Shown: positions 1-9,411, counted from the first letter of the stretch. The stretch: 64,000 nt of DNA from Sphingobacteriales bacterium (GCA_016699615.1 CP064984.1:2328001-2392000); one strand, 5' to 3'. A program made the numbers and translations. Notes: generated from the sequence alone by a model not told the origin.

Positions 1-930
1 GATATACAGACAGCCAAGAAAGTTGTGCAGAAATTAGTGAACAACAAAGAAAATGTTGCAACTGAATTAATTAATAGTAATAAATTTCTAACAAATTATA
101 CAGACTTAAATTATCTAAATACTCTAAGAGCAGAATTGAGCAAAAATGATTTGCAATTATTTATTTACTCAAAAGATAATTTGTTTTTTTGGTCAGATAA
201 TGAAACGATATTAAAAAATCCGAAGATAATTTATGATAGCGAAAATAGATTTGTAAAACAAGGCAATGGATTTTATGTTACAATACATAAATTTTTGCCA
301 GATTTAGAACATCAGTTAATCATTTTAATTCCAGTTTATTATCAATATGCTATCAATAATCAATATTTGGTTAATGGCTTTGCATTTGACCATAGCATTT
401 TAGATAAAGTAATTATTACTACAAAATCTACAGAACAAGAAAATTCAGTTTATAGTGTAAGTGGCGAAAAACTATTTTCTATTAAAGCATTAGACAGCAC
501 AAAACATCCACCATATTTTATAATTTTTATGTGTGGCTTTTTAATTCTTGCATGCGTATATTATTATACAAAAATTGTTAGGTATTATTTGTCTTACAAT
601 AAACGAAATGCATATTTATTAATTGCTTTGTTTGTTGTAGGTTGCGAAGTATTATTTAATCATACAAATATATTTTCAGATTTTTATAATTTCAAATTAT
701 TCTCATCATCATTATATGCATCAAAATATTTAGGAAGCAATTTAGGCGTATTTATAGTTAGATTATTGTTGTTGATATGGTTGTTGTATTTTATCAAGTT
801 TATAGAATATACTGAAAATGTTTTCTTACGTAAAATGTCATTAGCGTTGCCTGTATTTCATTTTTATTTTATTATATATGTAATAGAAAATATAATATTA
901 AACTCAACTATTAATTTTAATTTTTTTTAG
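1..930 (+). CDS. N-terminal membrane/sensor part of an NtrY-like histidine kinase (5' end outside window)
   Basis: The reading frame is open from the first base, so the true start lies upstream; the GTG at 25 is only the first start-like codon. About 170 residues of extracytoplasmic sensor-like sequence are followed by four hydrophobic segments (around 520-590, 610-665, 740-800 and 840-900). The frame ends at TAG 928-930 and continues in the same frame, without any ATG, straight into the kinase ORF at 952, whose first residues supply four more membrane segments. Large Bacteroidota sensor kinases of this type usually have sensor, multi-pass membrane block, second sensor, HAMP and kinase in one chain of about 1200 residues. 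I infer this is the front half of one gene split by a single stop codon. It has no kinase motifs of its own. Confidence 0.7.
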   Translation, partial: DIQTAKKVVQKLVNNKENVATELINSNKFLTNYTDLNYLNTLRAELSKNDLQLFIYSKDNLFFWSDNETILKNPKIIYDSENRFVKQGNGFYVTIHKFLPDLEHQLIILIPVYYQYAINNQYLVNGFAFDHSILDKVIITTKSTEQENSVYSVSGEKLFSIKALDSTKHPPYFIIFMCGFLILACVYYYTKIVRYYLSYNKRNAYLLIALFVVGCEVLFNHTNIFSDFYNFKLFSSSLYASKYLGSNLGVFIVRLLLLIWLLYFIKFIEYTENVFLRKMSLALPVFHFYFIIYVIENIILNSTINFNFF

Positions 931-951
931 TACACATCAGTTAATATCTAT

Positions 952-3534
952 TTGTATTTGGCATTGATATTATTTGGTTTGTTGTTCTTTACATTGTTCC
1001 AATTACTCAATTATATTTTTTATAGTAAAATTGAAAAACAAGATTTTTATCTAATTCTAATGCTTATTGCTATTGTATCAGTTGTAAGGTATGTTGTTAA
1101 TGGAAATGTATATTTTACACTATATCTAGCATTTTGGCTAAGTAGCTTTATTTTGATTTTTTACATCAAAAAAGAAATCCAATCCAAGTATTATTTTATT
1201 ACTTCTATTCTGATTATTGCAATGTTGGCAATGCTCACCACAACTTTGCTTTGGATATTTTCGAGTGATAAAGAATTAGAAATTAAAAAGAAAAAAATCC
1301 ATGAATTATATGCAGAAAGAGATTTGTTAGAAGAATTTGATATGGCAACCATCGAACAAAAAATTGCCAAGGATAATTTTATAAAACAATACATAGCAAA
1401 TCCATACTTGACAAATATTGATTTGAATGAAAGAGTTTTAAAATATCTATCTAAGTTTAATAAAAATTATATAATAAACTCATACACATTCGATGCTGAA
1501 AAAAATACACTCAAAGGCGTAGAAAATAAAACAGCTTATTATTTTGATAGAATGATAAATCTAAAGAAATCAGTACATATTACAGATTACTTTTATCACA
1601 TTCCATTAAAAGAAAGTGGCGAAAAATATGTAGCACGTTTTTTATATAACGATGATACACTCAATTATGGTTATATCTATATTGAATTAATTCCACGTAT
1701 ATTCAAAATCAATAGCGCATATCCAGAATTATTGACGAAGAATAAAACCTACTATGATGATATTTTTAAAAATTATTCTTACGCAATTTACCAAAACAAA
1801 CATCTAATAAAAAATAATGGTTTTTACCAATATGCAACTTATCTAGATTTTCGTAAATTAAAAAACGATGATTATAATATTGTAGATAAGTACAATTATA
1901 AGCACTTAATTTATTTTTCAAACGATAAAGCAATTGTAGTATCTGAGCCAAATAAATCATTGTGGGTTGCTATATCAGTCTTTTCACTCATGTTGTTCAC
2001 TTACCTTATTTTGTTTGTAATATTAGATTACATGGGTTTTTCATACAACATGTGGTTAGATACCAAAATCAAAGATTTCTTTATAAATGACACGTTGCAA
2101 AAACAAATTCAAAACTATATTATACTATTGCTGTTTTTGTCGTTGAGTATATTGGCATTTATTACATTTGTATATTTTAATTTCCAATATAAAAATATTT
2201 ATTACGATAAATTGAAACAGAATACAAACGTAGTCGTTAAAAACTTTAAACAACTTTTCTTAGAATATTATCCAACTTATGGCGAAGAAACGTACAATTG
2301 GGTAATTGCAAATAAACTACAACAACGTTCAGATGTTTTTGAAATTGATATTACAGCATACAACACAAATGGCGATATGTTGGCAACATCAAACCCAGAA
2401 ATATATAAGAATCATCTTGTCTCAAAAAAAATGAATTCCGAAGCATATTACGCATTGTATCATTTACGAAAGTCAAAATTTATTGGCGAAGAAAAAATTG
2501 GGAAACTTAGTTTTTTAAGTTTATACATTGCAATTGTAATTGATGGCAATACAAAATTGTATTTGCAATTTCCGCATTATAATTTAGATAAATACTTACA
2601 ATCAGAAATTGTACTGTTCTTAATTTATTTAATTAATATATATGTTTTGTTTTTAATTTTAATTGCATTTGCAGCAGTTTTCTTATCAAAGAGCATCACC
2701 AATTCACTTGCTATTATTGCCAATCATATACAAAAAGTACAACTAGATAAAAAGAATATTCAATTAGAGTGGAACAAAAATGACGAAATTGGTTTGCTGG
2801 TTAAACAGTACAATAGAATGTTATTCGAACTTGAAAAAAGTGCAATAGCATTAGCAAAGTCAGAAAGAGAAGGTGCGTGGAGCGAAATGGCAAAACAAGT
2901 AGCACACGAAATAAAAAATCCATTAACACCAATGAAGTTGAGCATTCAGCATTTGCAGCGTGCATTGTACAATAATGATGAAAATTTACAAGAACTCACA
3001 CTCAAAATTTCAAACAGGTTAATTGAGCAAATTGATATTCTTTCAGATATTGCGTCAGCATTTTCAGACTTTGCAAAACTACCAAGTTCAGTAGTTGAAC
3101 GAATAGATTTTATTCCAATTCTCACTTCAATTATAGAATTGTTTAGAGAAACAAATCATGTGAAAATTTATTTTGAAAAAAATTTAGATGATGCATTCAT
3201 CATGGCAGACAAAAACCAAATGAATAGAGTGTTTACTAATTTATTTAAAAACGCCATTCAAGCAATTCCATCAGACAGAGAAGGTATCATCAATGTAGAT
3301 ATTCAAGATGCAGGAGATTTGTATCAAATAAGTATAAAAGACAATGGCAATGGAATTCCAAAAGATAAAGCATCAAGAATATTTGAACCTAATTTTACAA
3401 CCAAATCTTCTGGAACTGGCTTAGGTCTTGCTATTTGCAAAAATATTATGGAAAGTATAAATGGTAAAATTTGGTTTGTATCTGAAGAAAATACTTATAC
3501 CATTTTCTACTTAGAAATTCCTAAAGACAAATAG
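952..3534 (+). CDS. NtrY-like membrane sensor histidine kinase (C-terminal part of split gene)
   Basis: An 860-residue two-component sensor kinase that would autophosphorylate on histidine and pass phosphate to a response regulator not seen here. The order is: four N-terminal membrane segments (residues about 1-115), an extracytoplasmic region, further membrane segments near 340-365 and 385-410, a second sensor region, a last membrane segment near 560-585, then HAMP, HisKA and HATPase_c. The H-box is VAHEIKNPLTP with the phosphoacceptor at His652. The N-box NLFKNAIQAI, G1 DNGNGIP, F-box FEPNFTTK and G2 GTGLGLAI are all present, so the kinase core looks intact. The start is a weak TTG, and the frame is continuous upstream except for TAG 928-930, which argues that this is the back half of a longer gene. 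The NtrY assignment rests on the HAMP/H-box style; the signal is unknown. Confidence 0.85.
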   Translation: MYLALILFGLLFFTLFQLLNYIFYSKIEKQDFYLILMLIAIVSVVRYVVNGNVYFTLYLAFWLSSFILIFYIKKEIQSKYYFITSILIIAMLAMLTTTLLWIFSSDKELEIKKKKIHELYAERDLLEEFDMATIEQKIAKDNFIKQYIANPYLTNIDLNERVLKYLSKFNKNYIINSYTFDAEKNTLKGVENKTAYYFDRMINLKKSVHITDYFYHIPLKESGEKYVARFLYNDDTLNYGYIYIELIPRIFKINSAYPELLTKNKTYYDDIFKNYSYAIYQNKHLIKNNGFYQYATYLDFRKLKNDDYNIVDKYNYKHLIYFSNDKAIVVSEPNKSLWVAISVFSLMLFTYLILFVILDYMGFSYNMWLDTKIKDFFINDTLQKQIQNYIILLLFLSLSILAFITFVYFNFQYKNIYYDKLKQNTNVVVKNFKQLFLEYYPTYGEETYNWVIANKLQQRSDVFEIDITAYNTNGDMLATSNPEIYKNHLVSKKMNSEAYYALYHLRKSKFIGEEKIGKLSFLSLYIAIVIDGNTKLYLQFPHYNLDKYLQSEIVLFLIYLINIYVLFLILIAFAAVFLSKSITNSLAIIANHIQKVQLDKKNIQLEWNKNDEIGLLVKQYNRMLFELEKSAIALAKSEREGAWSEMAKQVAHEIKNPLTPMKLSIQHLQRALYNNDENLQELTLKISNRLIEQIDILSDIASAFSDFAKLPSSVVERIDFIPILTSIIELFRETNHVKIYFEKNLDDAFIMADKNQMNRVFTNLFKNAIQAIPSDREGIINVDIQDAGDLYQISIKDNGNGIPKDKASRIFEPNFTTKSSGTGLGLAICKNIMESINGKIWFVSEENTYTIFYLEIPKDK

Positions 3535-3540
3535 ATTAAT

Positions 3541-3577
3541 ATTATATTATATTATATTATATTATATTATATTATAT
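3541..3577. repeat. Pentanucleotide tandem repeat (ATTAT)7
   Basis: Seven perfect ATTAT copies plus a partial one lie in the short gap between two convergent genes, 6 bp after the kinase stop codon and 11 bp before the enoyl-CoA hydratase stop. It is a simple-sequence tract outside coding sequence, so length change would not alter either protein; an effect on transcript ends is possible but not shown. Confidence 0.95.
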
Positions 3578-3588
3578 AGTATGTTGTT

Positions 3589-4347
3589 TTACTTCTTTAG
3601 TTTTTCTATGAATTGATGCATCATTTTTCGTACAGGTTCGCTCCACCATTGCTGTTGAAATAAATTCATCTCATCTTCTGATAAACTTTCCATTGTAATA
3701 ATCACATGTTTTCTTAATTGAGATTTTGTTGTTCTCCAGCCATTTTGTTCGTATTGTAAATATTGCTTAAGCTTTTGCTCAGCTTTTTCTAATACCATTT
3801 CCATAGGTACCACTTCATCAACTAATCCAATTTCTTTGGCATGTGCTGGAGAATACAATTTTCCTTCCATCAAATATTGATAGGCATTTTTGCTGCCCAA
3901 CCATACACTGTATTGTGCATACACACCACGTGGTACAATAATTCCTACAGGAATTTCATTTAATCCAATTTTATATTCACCTTCAGCCATTACTCTATAG
4001 TCGCATCCATTTGCAATAATACAACCACCAGCTGGTGCATGTCCTGTAATTGCAGCAACCAATGGTTTGTTGAATTTTGATAAACTTAATATCATATGCA
4101 TAAAACTTCTCCAAAATTTATTGAATTCTGCGCCATTATATTGAAATAGTTCTGGAATATCTAAGCCAGCAGAAAAGAAACGTTCTTGCCCAACAATAAC
4201 AGCACCATCAATGTCTTCATTTTCTAGTATTTCTTGTAATGATTGATTAAATTCTGTAACAAATTGTTGATTGATAGGATTTGATTTTCCTCTTTTCATT
4301 TCTATTATGGCGTAGTTTTCTTTTTTTATGATATGTATGTATTCCAT
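3589..4347 (-). CDS. Enoyl-CoA hydratase/isomerase family protein
   Basis: A 252-residue crotonase-fold protein, the normal length for the family. Members hydrate trans-2-enoyl-CoA in beta-oxidation or do related CoA-thioester chemistry in the cytoplasm. Visible features are the N-terminal beta strand IIEMKRGKSNPI, the SAGLDIPEL segment (first oxyanion-hole region) and the GHAPAGGCIIANGCDYRVM segment (second oxyanion glycine region). The Glu residues typical of true hydratases are not clearly conserved: the second region reads LNEIPVGIIVPRGVY. The exact reaction (hydratase, isomerase or other) is therefore open. It lies 83 bp downstream of the acyl-CoA dehydrogenase on the same strand. A hairpin terminator sits between them, so co-transcription would be partial at best. 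Confidence 0.85.
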   Translation of the reverse strand: MEYIHIIKKENYAIIEMKRGKSNPINQQFVTEFNQSLQEILENEDIDGAVIVGQERFFSAGLDIPELFQYNGAEFNKFWRSFMHMILSLSKFNKPLVAAITGHAPAGGCIIANGCDYRVMAEGEYKIGLNEIPVGIIVPRGVYAQYSVWLGSKNAYQYLMEGKLYSPAHAKEIGLVDEVVPMEMVLEKAEQKLKQYLQYEQNGWRTTKSQLRKHVIITMESLSEDEMNLFQQQWWSEPVRKMMHQFIEKLKK

Positions 4348-4372
4348 GTATAATATTTTTACCTAAGTTAAT

Positions 4373-4408
4373 AAAAAAACGCTACATAGGAAACCTACAT
4401 AGCGTTTT
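4373..4408 (-). terminator. Rho-independent terminator after acyl-CoA dehydrogenase
   Basis: Read on the minus strand, a hairpin with arms AAAACGCTA and TAGCGTTTT, an inner TAGG/CCTA stem, a 2-nt internal mismatch and a 3-nt loop is followed by a run of T. It begins 23 bp after the acyl-CoA dehydrogenase stop codon and separates it from the enoyl-CoA hydratase. Confidence 0.8.
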
Positions 4409-4430
4409 GAAAATGTATTTCTAAATAAGC

Positions 4431-6239
4431 TTAGAAAGGATACGTATTTTTATCTAAAGCATAATCAGCAACTGCTCTTCTAGTGTCTTTAGGATTTATA
4501 TCATAAGTTCTAATAAGTCCATCTACTAATCTGTGCATTGCAAATTTTTCTACACCATCAGAGTAACTATCAATTGCATTTTTAGCTGCTTTTCTTACAG
4601 TGTCTAATGCATCATAGATGTATAATTGTGTAGCTTTAGTTTTTAATTCTAAATCTTTTTTATCAACACCTGGCATTGTAGCAAGTTTTTTAATTCTCAA
4701 TACTGCAGACTCTGTCATGAATGCCATTGCTAAAATATCAGCTAAATTCATTACTATTTCTTGCTCATCAACTAATTTAGTTTTAAGTTTTCTTCCAGCA
4801 ACACCAGTAATTATCATAAATAGATTTTTTAAATTATCTACGATCTCTTCTTCTTTAGCTAAATTGCCATTTGCAAATGGATTTAAATTTTTAGCAATTC
4901 CTAACGGAATAGTTTTAGAAGCGTCTTTTATATTGATTTCTTTTGTTTGGAATGCTCTTTTGTAAAACTCAGCTAAAGAAAGCATTTTGTTGATTTCATT
5001 TGTGCCTTCATATATTTTTGTAATACGAGCATCTCTGTATGCCATTTCTACGCCAGTTTCCATAGAATAACCCATTCCACCAAAAATTTGTATTACTTCG
5101 TCAGCTGCATTACACATTGCATCAGAACCTTGTACTTTAAGAATAGCACACTCAATAGCATACTCTCTCATCGCATCTATTTTGCTATCATTCTCTGATT
5201 TTCCTGCTGCTTTTAATTCTGCATATTTTTTATCTACATCTGCACCAACTCTATATACTGCTGATTCAATAACAAATGCATTTGCTACGATTTGTCCAAT
5301 TTTTTGTTTAATTGCACCAAAGTCTGCAATTGGTTTGTTGAACTGTATTCTTTGATTAGCATATTCAATTCCTTTTTCTACGCCATATTTCATTCCACCT
5401 GTTGCACCAGCAGCAATTTTTATTCTACCACTATTTAATATGTTCAATGCCATATTAAAACCTTTGCCTCTTTCACCTAATAAGTTTTCTTTTGGAATTG
5501 GAACATTATTAAAAAATAATTGAACAGTAGAAGATGCTTTGATACCCATTTTCTTTTCTTCTTTGCCTAATTCAATACCACCAAATTCTTTTTCTACTAT
5601 AAATGCAGATAATTTTTCATCCTTGTCGATTTTTGCAAATACGATAAAGATATCAGCAAATCCACCATTTGTAATCCACATTTTTTGACCATTCAATAAA
5701 TAGTGTGTGCCTTCTGAATCTAATACCGCATTTGTTTTTCCACTATTTGCATCAGAACCAGATGTTGGCTCAGTTAAGCAGTATGAACAAACATATTCTC
5801 CACTTGCAATTTTTGGTAAATATTTTTCTTTTTGTGCTTCATTGCCATACCACACAATTGGTAATGAACCAATAGATGTTTGAGCGCCAATTGTTGTAGC
5901 AAATGAAAATCCTAATGCAATAGCCTCACTTACTACTAAACCAGTATTGAAGTCTAAACCCATTCCACCATATTGCTCAGCAATGGAACCACCACATAAG
6001 CCTAATTCTGCTGCTTTATGAAATGTTTCTTTTACAGTTTCCATATCTTTGTTAGCATCCATTAATGCTAATTTTTCAATACCCATTCCATGGATTTCTT
6101 TAAGGCAGAAATCTTTTACCATTTCTCTGATACCAATTTGCTCTTCAGAAAATTGTTCAGGAATAAATACGTCTTCAGTAGATGTGTTTTTTAGTAAGAA
6201 TGAGCCACCAATTAATGATGATTGTTTTTTTGTTGCCAT
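4431..6239 (-). CDS. Acyl-CoA dehydrogenase (long form, about 600 residues)
   Basis: A 602-residue FAD enzyme that introduces the trans-2 double bond into acyl-CoA in the first step of beta-oxidation. The acyl-CoA dehydrogenase N-terminal, middle and C-terminal domains occupy roughly residues 30-420. Recognisable segments are YCLTEPTSGSDANSG (FAD/substrate-binding middle domain), KMWITNGGFADIF, and the signature QIFGGMGYSMETGVEMAYRDARITKIYEGTNEI region near residue 390-420 that contains the YEGTNE motif. The C-terminal extension of about 180 residues is usual for the Bacteroidota ~600-residue subgroup and not for the 380-residue short forms. With the downstream crotonase it forms a small fatty-acid catabolic group. 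The 136-bp upstream region holds two perfect palindromes and is shared with a divergent gene. Confidence 0.92.
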   Translation of the reverse strand: MATKKQSSLIGGSFLLKNTSTEDVFIPEQFSEEQIGIREMVKDFCLKEIHGMGIEKLALMDANKDMETVKETFHKAAELGLCGGSIAEQYGGMGLDFNTGLVVSEAIALGFSFATTIGAQTSIGSLPIVWYGNEAQKEKYLPKIASGEYVCSYCLTEPTSGSDANSGKTNAVLDSEGTHYLLNGQKMWITNGGFADIFIVFAKIDKDEKLSAFIVEKEFGGIELGKEEKKMGIKASSTVQLFFNNVPIPKENLLGERGKGFNMALNILNSGRIKIAAGATGGMKYGVEKGIEYANQRIQFNKPIADFGAIKQKIGQIVANAFVIESAVYRVGADVDKKYAELKAAGKSENDSKIDAMREYAIECAILKVQGSDAMCNAADEVIQIFGGMGYSMETGVEMAYRDARITKIYEGTNEINKMLSLAEFYKRAFQTKEINIKDASKTIPLGIAKNLNPFANGNLAKEEEIVDNLKNLFMIITGVAGRKLKTKLVDEQEIVMNLADILAMAFMTESAVLRIKKLATMPGVDKKDLELKTKATQLYIYDALDTVRKAAKNAIDSYSDGVEKFAMHRLVDGLIRTYDINPKDTRRAVADYALDKNTYPF

Positions 6240-6299
6240 AATTTATTTATTTTTAGTTGTTATATTTTTTATAGACAGTATAAAGTTAGGTTAAAATTG

Positions 6300-6313
6300 C
6301 AATGCATGCATTG
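6300..6313. promoter_or_regulatory. Perfect 14-bp palindrome, candidate operator
   Basis: CAATGCATGCATTG is self-complementary over all 14 bases and lies 61 bp upstream of the acyl-CoA dehydrogenase start, in the intergenic region shared with a divergent gene. Fatty-acid catabolic genes are often controlled by dimeric repressors with such sites; no regulator gene is adjacent, so the role is an inference. Confidence 0.4.
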
Positions 6314-6348
6314 GATTTTAGGTTAATTAAACTTTAAATAGATTTTAC

Positions 6349-6362
6349 TATATTGCAATATA
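6349..6362. promoter_or_regulatory. Perfect 14-bp palindrome TATATTGCAATATA
   Basis: Self-complementary over 14 bases and 14 bp upstream of the GTG start of the NUMOD4/HNH gene. It could be an operator, or simply an AT-rich palindrome. It shares the TTGCAAT-type core with the sequence around 6297 but is otherwise different from the 6300 palindrome. Confidence 0.3.
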
Positions 6363-6375
6363 TTATAATAGTAGA

Positions 6376-7140
6376 GTGAAAAGCAAAAGTAAAGATGTGC
6401 AAGAAAATTGGAAAGATGTTGATCTAAATCTAACATTTGAGGTTGATTTTAGATTACAAGTATCAAATTTTGGTAATCTAAGAACAGTAAATAAACACGA
6501 TGAATTTAAAACTACAAAAGCATCACACTTAAGAGGATTTAGAACTGTAAATAGAACATTTTATAGACCAAGAACAAAGAAAGAAGAGAAATTATTTGTA
6601 AAATATAAGTATGAGCTATCTGAAGCTAAAGCTGAGATTGCAAAAGAGAAGAAAGAAATAAAAGAGCTTAAATATAAATCTGATACAAGATTTAAGAAAA
6701 GAGAAGGAATTGTAGCGCTTGAAAAAGAATATAATAAACAAAAAAGAGCATACCAAAAATTCTTATTAGAAGATAGAAAAAGCAGAGCAATAACAAGGTC
6801 ATGGTTGTTGCATAAACTAGTGGCAACATATTTTTGCAAACCTAAAAGTAAAAATCATACATATATTATTCACCTTGATGGAAATAAAGAAAACAACAAA
6901 AGTACAAATCTAAAATGGGCAACATTAGATGAAGCAAACTTATACAAATATCAACGAAAGAGTATTGATAAACCAAAACTAAGTTATAAACTAACTATAG
7001 AAAAAGTTATTGAAATTAAAAATGAATTAAAAGATTCGATGGCATTTAACACAAATGATTTGCTTAAAAAATATAAGATTAGTATTTCGCAATTAAGAAG
7101 AATAAAGAATAAAGAAACTTGGAACTTTGTAAAAATCTAA
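6376..7140 (+). CDS. NUMOD4/HNH homing-endonuclease-like DNA-binding protein
   Basis: A 254-residue protein starting at GTG. Residues about 11-60 (W-KDVDLNLTFEV..LQVSNFGNLRTV) resemble the NUMOD4 motif of phage and homing endonucleases. A lysine/glutamate-rich helical stretch (about 75-135) follows, then an HNH_3-like segment around 145-190 with LHKLVATYF and IIHLDGNKENNKSTNLKWAT, in which the His-Leu-Asp-Gly, Asn and terminal Trp-x-Thr positions of the family are kept. The last 50 residues (LTIEKVIEIK..ISISQLRRIKNKETWNFV) look like a helix-turn-helix DNA-binding repeat. The family suggests a site-specific nuclease or a derived DNA-binding protein. The first histidine of a canonical HNH is not obvious, so nuclease activity is uncertain. 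The stop is 2 bp before the ATG of the secreted hydrolase-like gene, so the two are probably co-transcribed. Confidence 0.65.
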   Translation: MKSKSKDVQENWKDVDLNLTFEVDFRLQVSNFGNLRTVNKHDEFKTTKASHLRGFRTVNRTFYRPRTKKEEKLFVKYKYELSEAKAEIAKEKKEIKELKYKSDTRFKKREGIVALEKEYNKQKRAYQKFLLEDRKSRAITRSWLLHKLVATYFCKPKSKNHTYIIHLDGNKENNKSTNLKWATLDEANLYKYQRKSIDKPKLSYKLTIEKVIEIKNELKDSMAFNTNDLLKKYKISISQLRRIKNKETWNFVKI

Positions 7141-7142
7141 AC

Positions 7143-9380
7143 ATGAAAAATATAATTTTATTACTGTTGATTTTAGTTTTTTGCAACTTGCATGCTGAAG
7201 ATATTAATATTGATGATACTAAAACAAATAATATTCTTCCTAAGCTTTTTACAGGTGCAGGAATGGCAGATGTGCTTAGTGGATTGAATTTTGAAGTAGA
7301 TCCAGATAATCAAGAAGTAATTACAAATACATACTTTAATGCAGAATATTTAGCAACATGTAAAGCACTCAAAATTTCAGATTATAGATTTCCAGAAGGA
7401 ACAGGAGGAAATTATTTTCATTTTTATGGTAAAGGTTCTGGCTTAGACACAACAGAAATATATTGCAATGAAACATATTATGGAATTGGTGGTGCAAAAA
7501 TCTCACAGTATAGAAATGCATATAATTTTGAACAAAAATTAGAAAAAAACTATGCACATTATTTCGCAGATTTTATGCAAAAAATGGCAACAGATATTCC
7601 TGATGTAGGATTTTATTACCACTTAAATTCACATACACATATTTACAAAGGGCACTTAAAAAATGCATCTCAAGCTATTCAATACCTTATTCAAAAATAT
7701 TTTAATCAAAATAATGCATTACTCAATACAAAATATGATGCACTTTTACCTACAGTAGATACCAATCAAATAAAAATTGCTATAGATGCATTAGATAAAT
7801 TGAAAAATGATTCAATAATAAAAATTATTAAAGATTCTTTAGTTAGAAGTGCAGGATTTCAATATAGTTTTCAAGAAAATATGAATTCTATCAGATTTTT
7901 TAAATCAAAAAATTTAAAAATAAAAGGTATAGAAATAGGCAACGAAACAGAAGCAGAATATATGTTATTCGATGATGATTTTTCGCATTTCCCATATCAA
8001 TGTAATGCATCAGATACAAGCCTAGAAAATCCATTTAGTGAGTTATTATTTCGTGATTATTTAGAAGGATTAGTCAAAAATTGGATTCTTATTACTTTAT
8101 ATGCAGATTCTATTCATCAAAATTTTAATATTCCAATTGGCGTTACAGTTGGTGGTGTCAGAGCGAATGTAGGTTTCAATACAAACAATGAACCATACTT
8201 GCTTGCACCATTTGGAAATTTAGAAAAGAGTGCATTTTTTTGGTCTAAGTTTTTCTCTAGAGAATCTAAAATAGATGCACTCATTCCACATATATACACA
8301 CCAAGATTTATAGATTGTGACAAATACACAGAGTTGTTAAATACCATGTCTGTAAATGAAATAAATAATTCTGGAATAAAATTTATAGATTTTTATATTG
8401 AAACATCATTGCCATATTTTTTAAATGCAGTAAGTAAAACAGTAGGAGGAAAGCCACTTTGGATTACAGAATGGAATTTTAATTTTCATTCTTTTGTACC
8501 CAATACATTCTTGCATAGTTATTTTCTTATTAAGGCAATAGCAAAACAAGTAGAATTTTATGAAAACAATAATCAATATAATGTCAAAACATGGTTGTTG
8601 CATTATTTATCTTCACCATATTTTGCCTTTGCACTAATAAAATCTGGCTATGACAGAAATGCAAATTATAGTATTGATAAAATGTTGCCTTACGAAGCAT
8701 ACTATATTTGGAACAAAACATTGAGTGACAGTTGTAAAAAATTAAACACAACTTTGACAGCAAATACATCTCAGAAAACGAATAATCAAATTTTTATCAA
8801 TCAACAAAAAGATAAAGTGTATATACATTTTACAAATTTAAGTACCAATGATGATTTCTATAGCTTAAAAAATATTCAATTTATATCAAACCAAAAAAAA
8901 TATGTTGTAGATAAAGTTTCAACACATCAATTAGTAGCCAAAACATACATAGCATCAAACTATGTAGAATGTAATGCTTTGAGAAATCAAATTCCAAATT
9001 CAAGTTACAAAATTGTAGATACTACAAAAAATTTCAATGATACATTATTGATGCCAGCATATTCAATTGGTTCATTTTGCTTGCATCTAAAAGAAGATCA
9101 AACAACGAATATCACAAACACTCAAAAAAAAAACGAACTAAGTGCCGACGTTTTTCCAATTCCAAATAAAGATTATATCAATATCAATATTCATAGCAAA
9201 ATTAAAGACAATATTTATCAAATTGAAATTGCAGATATGAACGGAAATGTAGTAATTTCAACTACTAGCAACGAAAATAATAATAAAATAGATGTAAGTA
9301 AATTTCCTTCTGGAATGTATATTATTAATATCGTAGACAAAAAAATGAACCATTTTACAACGAAAACAGTCATTTTTTAA
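7143..9380 (+). CDS. Secreted clan GH-A glycoside-hydrolase-like protein with T9SS sorting domain
   Basis: A 745-residue protein. ATG 7143 is preferred over the upstream in-frame start because it begins a clean signal peptide (MKNIILLLLILVFCNLHAE). The catalytic part looks like a (beta/alpha)8 clan GH-A enzyme of the arabinofuranosidase/glucuronidase-like type. GIEIGNETE places a candidate acid/base at Glu268, and WITEWN a candidate nucleophile at Glu443, about 175 residues apart as expected for the clan. A beta-sandwich-like region follows. Residues about 670-745 form a T9SS type A sorting domain (FPIPNKDY..., ending FPSGMYIINIVDKK). It is therefore expected to cross the outer membrane and act on external polysaccharide or glycoprotein. 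The GH family and substrate cannot be fixed by eye. Confidence 0.72.
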   Translation: MKNIILLLLILVFCNLHAEDINIDDTKTNNILPKLFTGAGMADVLSGLNFEVDPDNQEVITNTYFNAEYLATCKALKISDYRFPEGTGGNYFHFYGKGSGLDTTEIYCNETYYGIGGAKISQYRNAYNFEQKLEKNYAHYFADFMQKMATDIPDVGFYYHLNSHTHIYKGHLKNASQAIQYLIQKYFNQNNALLNTKYDALLPTVDTNQIKIAIDALDKLKNDSIIKIIKDSLVRSAGFQYSFQENMNSIRFFKSKNLKIKGIEIGNETEAEYMLFDDDFSHFPYQCNASDTSLENPFSELLFRDYLEGLVKNWILITLYADSIHQNFNIPIGVTVGGVRANVGFNTNNEPYLLAPFGNLEKSAFFWSKFFSRESKIDALIPHIYTPRFIDCDKYTELLNTMSVNEINNSGIKFIDFYIETSLPYFLNAVSKTVGGKPLWITEWNFNFHSFVPNTFLHSYFLIKAIAKQVEFYENNNQYNVKTWLLHYLSSPYFAFALIKSGYDRNANYSIDKMLPYEAYYIWNKTLSDSCKKLNTTLTANTSQKTNNQIFINQQKDKVYIHFTNLSTNDDFYSLKNIQFISNQKKYVVDKVSTHQLVAKTYIASNYVECNALRNQIPNSSYKIVDTTKNFNDTLLMPAYSIGSFCLHLKEDQTTNITNTQKKNELSADVFPIPNKDYININIHSKIKDNIYQIEIADMNGNVVISTTSNENNNKIDVSKFPSGMYIINIVDKKMNHFTTKTVIF

Positions 9381-9411
9381 CACTTAATTAGTTATTTTTG
9401 GTTACCTATTT

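Noticed and set aside
928..930. Recoding of TAG as an amino acid
   Set aside because: Other genes in the window end normally at TAG (for example 3532-3534 and 25160-25162), so a single nonsense change is simpler.
3541..3577. Phase-variation switch at the ATTAT repeat
   Set aside because: It lies after both convergent stop codons, so changes in copy number do not affect reading frames or promoters.
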